The notes below the pieces were generated by a model that saw only the letters and a list, made by a program, of their open reading frames with translations, had not been told where the DNA came from and did not search any database. Below are positions 5,976-7,258 of a stretch of DNA of 7,258 nucleotides, piece by piece; positions within the stretch are counted from its first letter, which is position 1, and the number at the start of each line of letters is the position of its first letter. A program made the translations under genes and the position numbers. The DNA is taken from contig CAUZEO010000271.1 in NCBI GenBank assembly GCA_963578625.1, forward strand, positions 1 to 7,258. The letters run 5' to 3'. The stretch comes from CAUZEO01 sp963578625. Its GTDB lineage: Bacteria; Verrucomicrobiota; Kiritimatiellia; SLOV01.

Positions 5976-7258
5976 ATGGAGCCGTATTTGCCCGCCTGTT
6001 CCTCCCCATTTCCGCGTTCCTCCCGATCGGTTGCCACGCTTACGGTATTTGGGCTTTTGATTTTCCTGACTGCCGCGGGTGCGGCGCGTGCAGCCGATCC
6101 GGTCGACAATCGATCCATGGACGGAGTCTGGGAGGAAGTGCCCGAGTCGGTTCTCTCGTTCCGTGGGGATCCGGCAATCCATGTTCTTCCACAGCGGTGC
6201 CGCGTGTTTCAGATGATGGAAACACCGATGCACCGGGCCCTGCAAAACGCACCCCGCGAAAACACGGCGGAGGCGGCGTCGAGAAAGCAGGTTCTTCGCG
6301 TACCGATGCCCGATGGTACGTATCAGCGATTTCAAATTACCGAGTCACCGATCCTCCATCCCGGACTAGCGGCAAAATTTCCCGAGATTCGAACTTTCGT
6401 CGCCCATGGCATCGACGATCCATCGGCCGCCGGCAGATTAGACTGGACGCCGCAAGGATTTCACGCGCAGATCGTTTCTTCGGAAAGTCGCGTGTACGTG
6501 GATCCTCACCTGCGCGGTGACACGTCGATCTATGTGAGTTACTATCGGCGGGATCGGGCAAGGGCGGACGCATCGTTCTCCTGCTTTGTTCCAGGTTCCA
6601 ATCGCGGGGAAGGGAGCGAAGGCGGCGATGCGGACGGAGGCACCGGAGGCACCGGAGGCGGAGGTGCGGGTCCGGTTACGGGTGATACCCTGCGGACCTA
6701 TCGCCTGGCGGTGGCCTGCACCGGCGAGTATGCGCAGTTTCATGGGGGCACGGTCTCCGGCGCCATGGCAGCCATAGCGACAACCATCAATCGCGTGGTC
6801 GGTATCTACGAACTCGAATTTTCGGTGCGGATGGAGATTGTTGCCAACAACAACTCCCTCATCTTTCTCGACAGCGCAACCGATCCATATTCAAACGACG
6901 ACGGCGTCGCGATGTTGTCGCAAAATCAGACCACCGTGAACAACGCCATCGGCTCCGCGAGCTACGACATCGGACATGTCTTTTCCACGGGGGGCGGTGG
7001 CATCGCCGACCTGGGAGTCGTCTGCAAGATCCTTTCCAAAGCTCGCGGTGTTACTGGGCGTACGGCACCGGTGGGGGATTCGTTCGACGTCGATTTTGTC
7101 GCGCACGAAATCGGTCACCAATTCGATTGTGATCACACCTTCAACGGCGACTCCGGCAGTTGTACGGGAGGCAACCGGAATATGCCCACTGCCTACGAGC
7201 CGGGAAGTGGTACCACAATCATGGCGTACGCGGGTATCTGCGGGAACGATGACCTGCA
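5976..7258 (+). CDS. Secreted reprolysin-like (M12B-type) zinc metalloprotease, 3' end outside window
   Basis: The frame opens at ATG 5976 and is still open at the window end (427 codons seen). Residues 1-39 form a signal peptide (core TLTVFGLLIFLTAAGAA, likely cut at ARA/AD). Residues about 40-205 look like a propeptide. A Gly-rich linker (about 207-231) with GGT/GGG repeats leads to the protease domain, which starts near LRTYRLAVACTGEY. It shows FSTGGGGIADLGVVC, the zinc motif HEIGHQFDCDH (His377, catalytic Glu378, His381, His387) and the Met-turn TIMAYAGIC (Met416). These identify a metzincin of the reprolysin-like family found in Bacteroidota and Planctomycetota, exported and presumably degrading extracellular protein. 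The metzincin glycine of HExxHxxGxxH is Asp384 here, so activity needs proof. ATG 5976 is the only start that includes the signal peptide, and an in-frame stop lies at 5934-5936. The rest of the domain and any C-terminal modules lie beyond the edge. Confidence 0.9.
   Translation, partial: MEPYLPACSSPFPRSSRSVATLTVFGLLIFLTAAGAARAADPVDNRSMDGVWEEVPESVLSFRGDPAIHVLPQRCRVFQMMETPMHRALQNAPRENTAEAASRKQVLRVPMPDGTYQRFQITESPILHPGLAAKFPEIRTFVAHGIDDPSAAGRLDWTPQGFHAQIVSSESRVYVDPHLRGDTSIYVSYYRRDRARADASFSCFVPGSNRGEGSEGGDADGGTGGTGGGGAGPVTGDTLRTYRLAVACTGEYAQFHGGTVSGAMAAIATTINRVVGIYELEFSVRMEIVANNNSLIFLDSATDPYSNDDGVAMLSQNQTTVNNAIGSASYDIGHVFSTGGGGIADLGVVCKILSKARGVTGRTAPVGDSFDVDFVAHEIGHQFDCDHTFNGDSGSCTGGNRNMPTAYEPGSGTTIMAYAGICGNDDL
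6633..6664 (+). repeat. Short in-frame GGAGGCACC-type tandem repeat in the Gly-rich linker
   Basis: Within the protease gene the unit GGAGGCACC occurs about twice in a row and then degenerates to GGAGGCGGAGGT. It encodes GGTGGTGGGG between propeptide and protease domain. Such repeats can change length by slippage in 9-base steps without breaking the frame. Confidence 0.5.

Noticed and set aside
5742..6335. A 197-codon minus-strand frame across the palindromic element and the protease start
   Set aside because: Its translation includes repeat-derived words such as GMGTLPVQ and it overlaps the well-supported protease gene on the other strand; I regard it as a spurious frame created by the repeat element.
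6633..6664. CRISPR-like or minisatellite array
   Set aside because: The repeats are in-frame GGAGGCACC units in a Gly-rich linker, too short and without spacers.

Overview
The window looks like GC-rich (about 60 % G+C) bacterial DNA of the Planctomycetota / Verrucomicrobiota / Kiritimatiellota type. The case rests on four things: a very large exported beta-galactosidase-like enzyme, the C-terminus of a Gfo/Idh/MocA-type oxidoreductase, a calcium-loop (TSP3-like) exported protein with a tail style common in those phyla, and an exported reprolysin-like zinc protease. The taxonomic call is inference from protein style; no rRNA or other marker gene is present.

Layout. Positions 1-188 hold the C-terminal end of an unrecognised plus-strand protein. 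About 229-550 is a compositionally foreign block (about 39 % G+C) carrying a minus-strand fragment of a BNR/Asp-box beta-propeller protein in a style typical of Bacteroidota. 558-4265 (minus) is one complete gene for a secreted 1235-residue GH42-like glycoside hydrolase. 4266-4835 is largely non-coding on the evidence available, with a strong terminator-like hairpin at 4723-4764 and one doubtful small ORF. 4836-5150 (minus) is the C-terminal third of the Gfo/Idh/MocA-like protein. At about 5150-5162 it meets, head to head, the C-terminal part of the plus-strand TSP3-like protein (to 5794). A palindromic intergenic element (5804-5921) follows, and then the start of the reprolysin-like protease (5976 to the window end, incomplete).

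How the parts relate. The oxidoreductase fragment and the glycoside hydrolase lie on the same strand and both fit carbohydrate catabolism, so they may once have belonged to one polysaccharide-use region, although 570 bp separate them. The TSP3-like protein and the protease are both exported-type proteins on the opposite strand. Two places, about 229-550 and about 5150-5162, look like breakpoints where genes lost their ends. They could be real rearrangements or transfers, or chimeric joins made during cloning or assembly, and the sequence alone cannot separate these.

I found no CRISPR array, tRNA, rRNA, transposase or recognisable defence system. The most notable points are the two breakpoints, the palindromic element, a metzincin motif whose usual glycine is an aspartate, and a possible leaderless promoter for the protease.
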